Positions 63,691-64,000 of a DNA stretch of 64,000 nucleotides are shown piece by piece (position 1 is the stretch's first letter; every line of letters starts with the position of its first letter). The position numbers were made by a program, and so were the translations under genes. The notes below the pieces were generated by a model that saw only the letters and a list, made by a program, of their open reading frames with translations, was not told where the DNA came from and ran no database searches. The stretch comes from CBDDFN01 sp965227065 (GTDB lineage: Bacteria > Pseudomonadota > Alphaproteobacteria > SPJN01), in assembly GCA_965227065.1 (NCBI GenBank), contig CBDDFN010000007.1:1-64000 (forward strand), written 5' to 3'.

Positions 63691-64000
63691 GTGACACACA
63701 AGACAGCGGCTTCTTTGGCCGTCTTTCAAGCGGGCTGAAAAAAAGCTCGGAAAATCTCGGTACCGGCGTGGGCGGCATCTTTGCCAAACGCGTGCTTGAT
63801 GACGAGACGCTTGAGCGGCTTGAAGACATGCTGATCGCCGCCGATCTTGGCGCGGAAACCGCGCTTGAAGTCACTGATATTTTGCGCGAAGAGCAGTTTT
63901 CAAAAAACGTCACGGCCAAACATGTCCGCGAGGCGCTGGCCAAAGCGGCCCTGCCGCCGCTGCAATCGGTTGAGGCCCCCCTTGAGATCACAGGCGCCAA
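63687..64000 (+). CDS. ftsY: Signal recognition particle receptor FtsY, N-terminal part
   Basis: About 104 residues before the window end. MSDTQDSGFFGRLSSGLKK and GVGGIFAKRVLDDETLERLE form the N-terminal helices of the FtsY N domain (ELEDMLIAADLG-type motif: LEDMLIAADLGAETA). The GTPase domain lies outside. It has no long acidic A domain, as is usual for the short alphaproteobacterial FtsY. It overlaps the mtaB stop (ATGA) and is the partner of Ffh encoded divergently nearby. Confidence 0.9.
   Translation, partial: MSDTQDSGFFGRLSSGLKKSSENLGTGVGGIFAKRVLDDETLERLEDMLIAADLGAETALEVTDILREEQFSKNVTAKHVREALAKAALPPLQSVEAPLEITGA

Overview
The window is a 64 kb chromosomal segment of a Gram-negative alphaproteobacterium with fairly high GC. 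Several things point there: the rnd-kdsD-lptC-lptA-lptB-rpoN-hpf-ptsN order, the ffh-rpsP-rimM-trmD-rplS operon divergent from dapF-mtaB-ftsY, sdhCDAB, the hsp20/DUF1150 pair, an NDUFA9-like protein beside uppP, and a TonB-dependent receptor with a 'DEIIVTANKRAENVQDVPLS' style N-terminus. A Caulobacterales/Hyphomonadales-like lineage is my inference, not something the sequence proves. I see no phage, insertion sequence, plasmid or CRISPR signature. It is core chromosome with a few accessory patches.

Layout. 1-6.1 kb: translation genes on the minus strand (thrS, infC, rpmI, rplT, pheS), a glycosyltransferase and a hydrolase. Four of these genes carry single-base indels, almost all in homopolymers, which look like sequence errors. 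6-10.3 kb: an NAD-epimerase-like protein, two exported proteins, queG and a GST. 10.3-16.4 kb: gltB/gltD. 16.7-22.1 kb: uppP, an NDUFA9-like protein, tRNA-Leu(CAG) and small DUF proteins, a tandem thioredoxin-fold GST and rnd. 22.2-28.0 kb: lipopolysaccharide export and nitrogen-PTS/sigma-54 genes. 28.0-30.1 kb: hsp20-DUF1150 behind a heat-shock promoter and a ROSE-like RNA thermometer, then a DUF819 membrane protein. 30.1-34.1 kb: glcDEF. 34-37.4 kb: two exported proteins, one extremely acidic, and a divergent TPR/beta-barrel outer-membrane protein. 37.5-43 kb: mmsA, a TonB-dependent receptor and an acyl-CoA dehydrogenase. 43-45.4 kb: small proteins plus NfeD/stomatin. 45.5-48.9 kb: sdhCDAB. 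49-53 kb: a MaoC/CoA-ester lyase pair, pyridoxal kinase and an MFS transporter. 53.2-57.6 kb: leuC-leuD-leuB-asd. 57.7-64 kb: the SRP/ribosome/tRNA modification operon and divergent dapF-mtaB-ftsY, the last cut by the window end.

Metabolic links (inference): glcDEF makes glyoxylate, the MaoC/lyase pair resembles enzymes that interconvert mesaconyl/malyl-CoA esters with glyoxylate plus propionyl- or acetyl-CoA, and mmsA yields propionyl-CoA. The central pathways are completed by succinate dehydrogenase and GOGAT. Four related 100-150 bp palindromic repeats sit in intergenic gaps at about 37.4, 42.9, 53.1 and 54.3 kb.

Most interesting points: the complete sigma-32 promoter plus ROSE-type thermometer upstream of hsp20; the acidic repeat protein facing a Slam-like TPR-barrel protein; the palindromic repeat family; the duplicated GST N-domain with a degenerate second active site; and the clustered homopolymer frameshifts in the first 6 kb.
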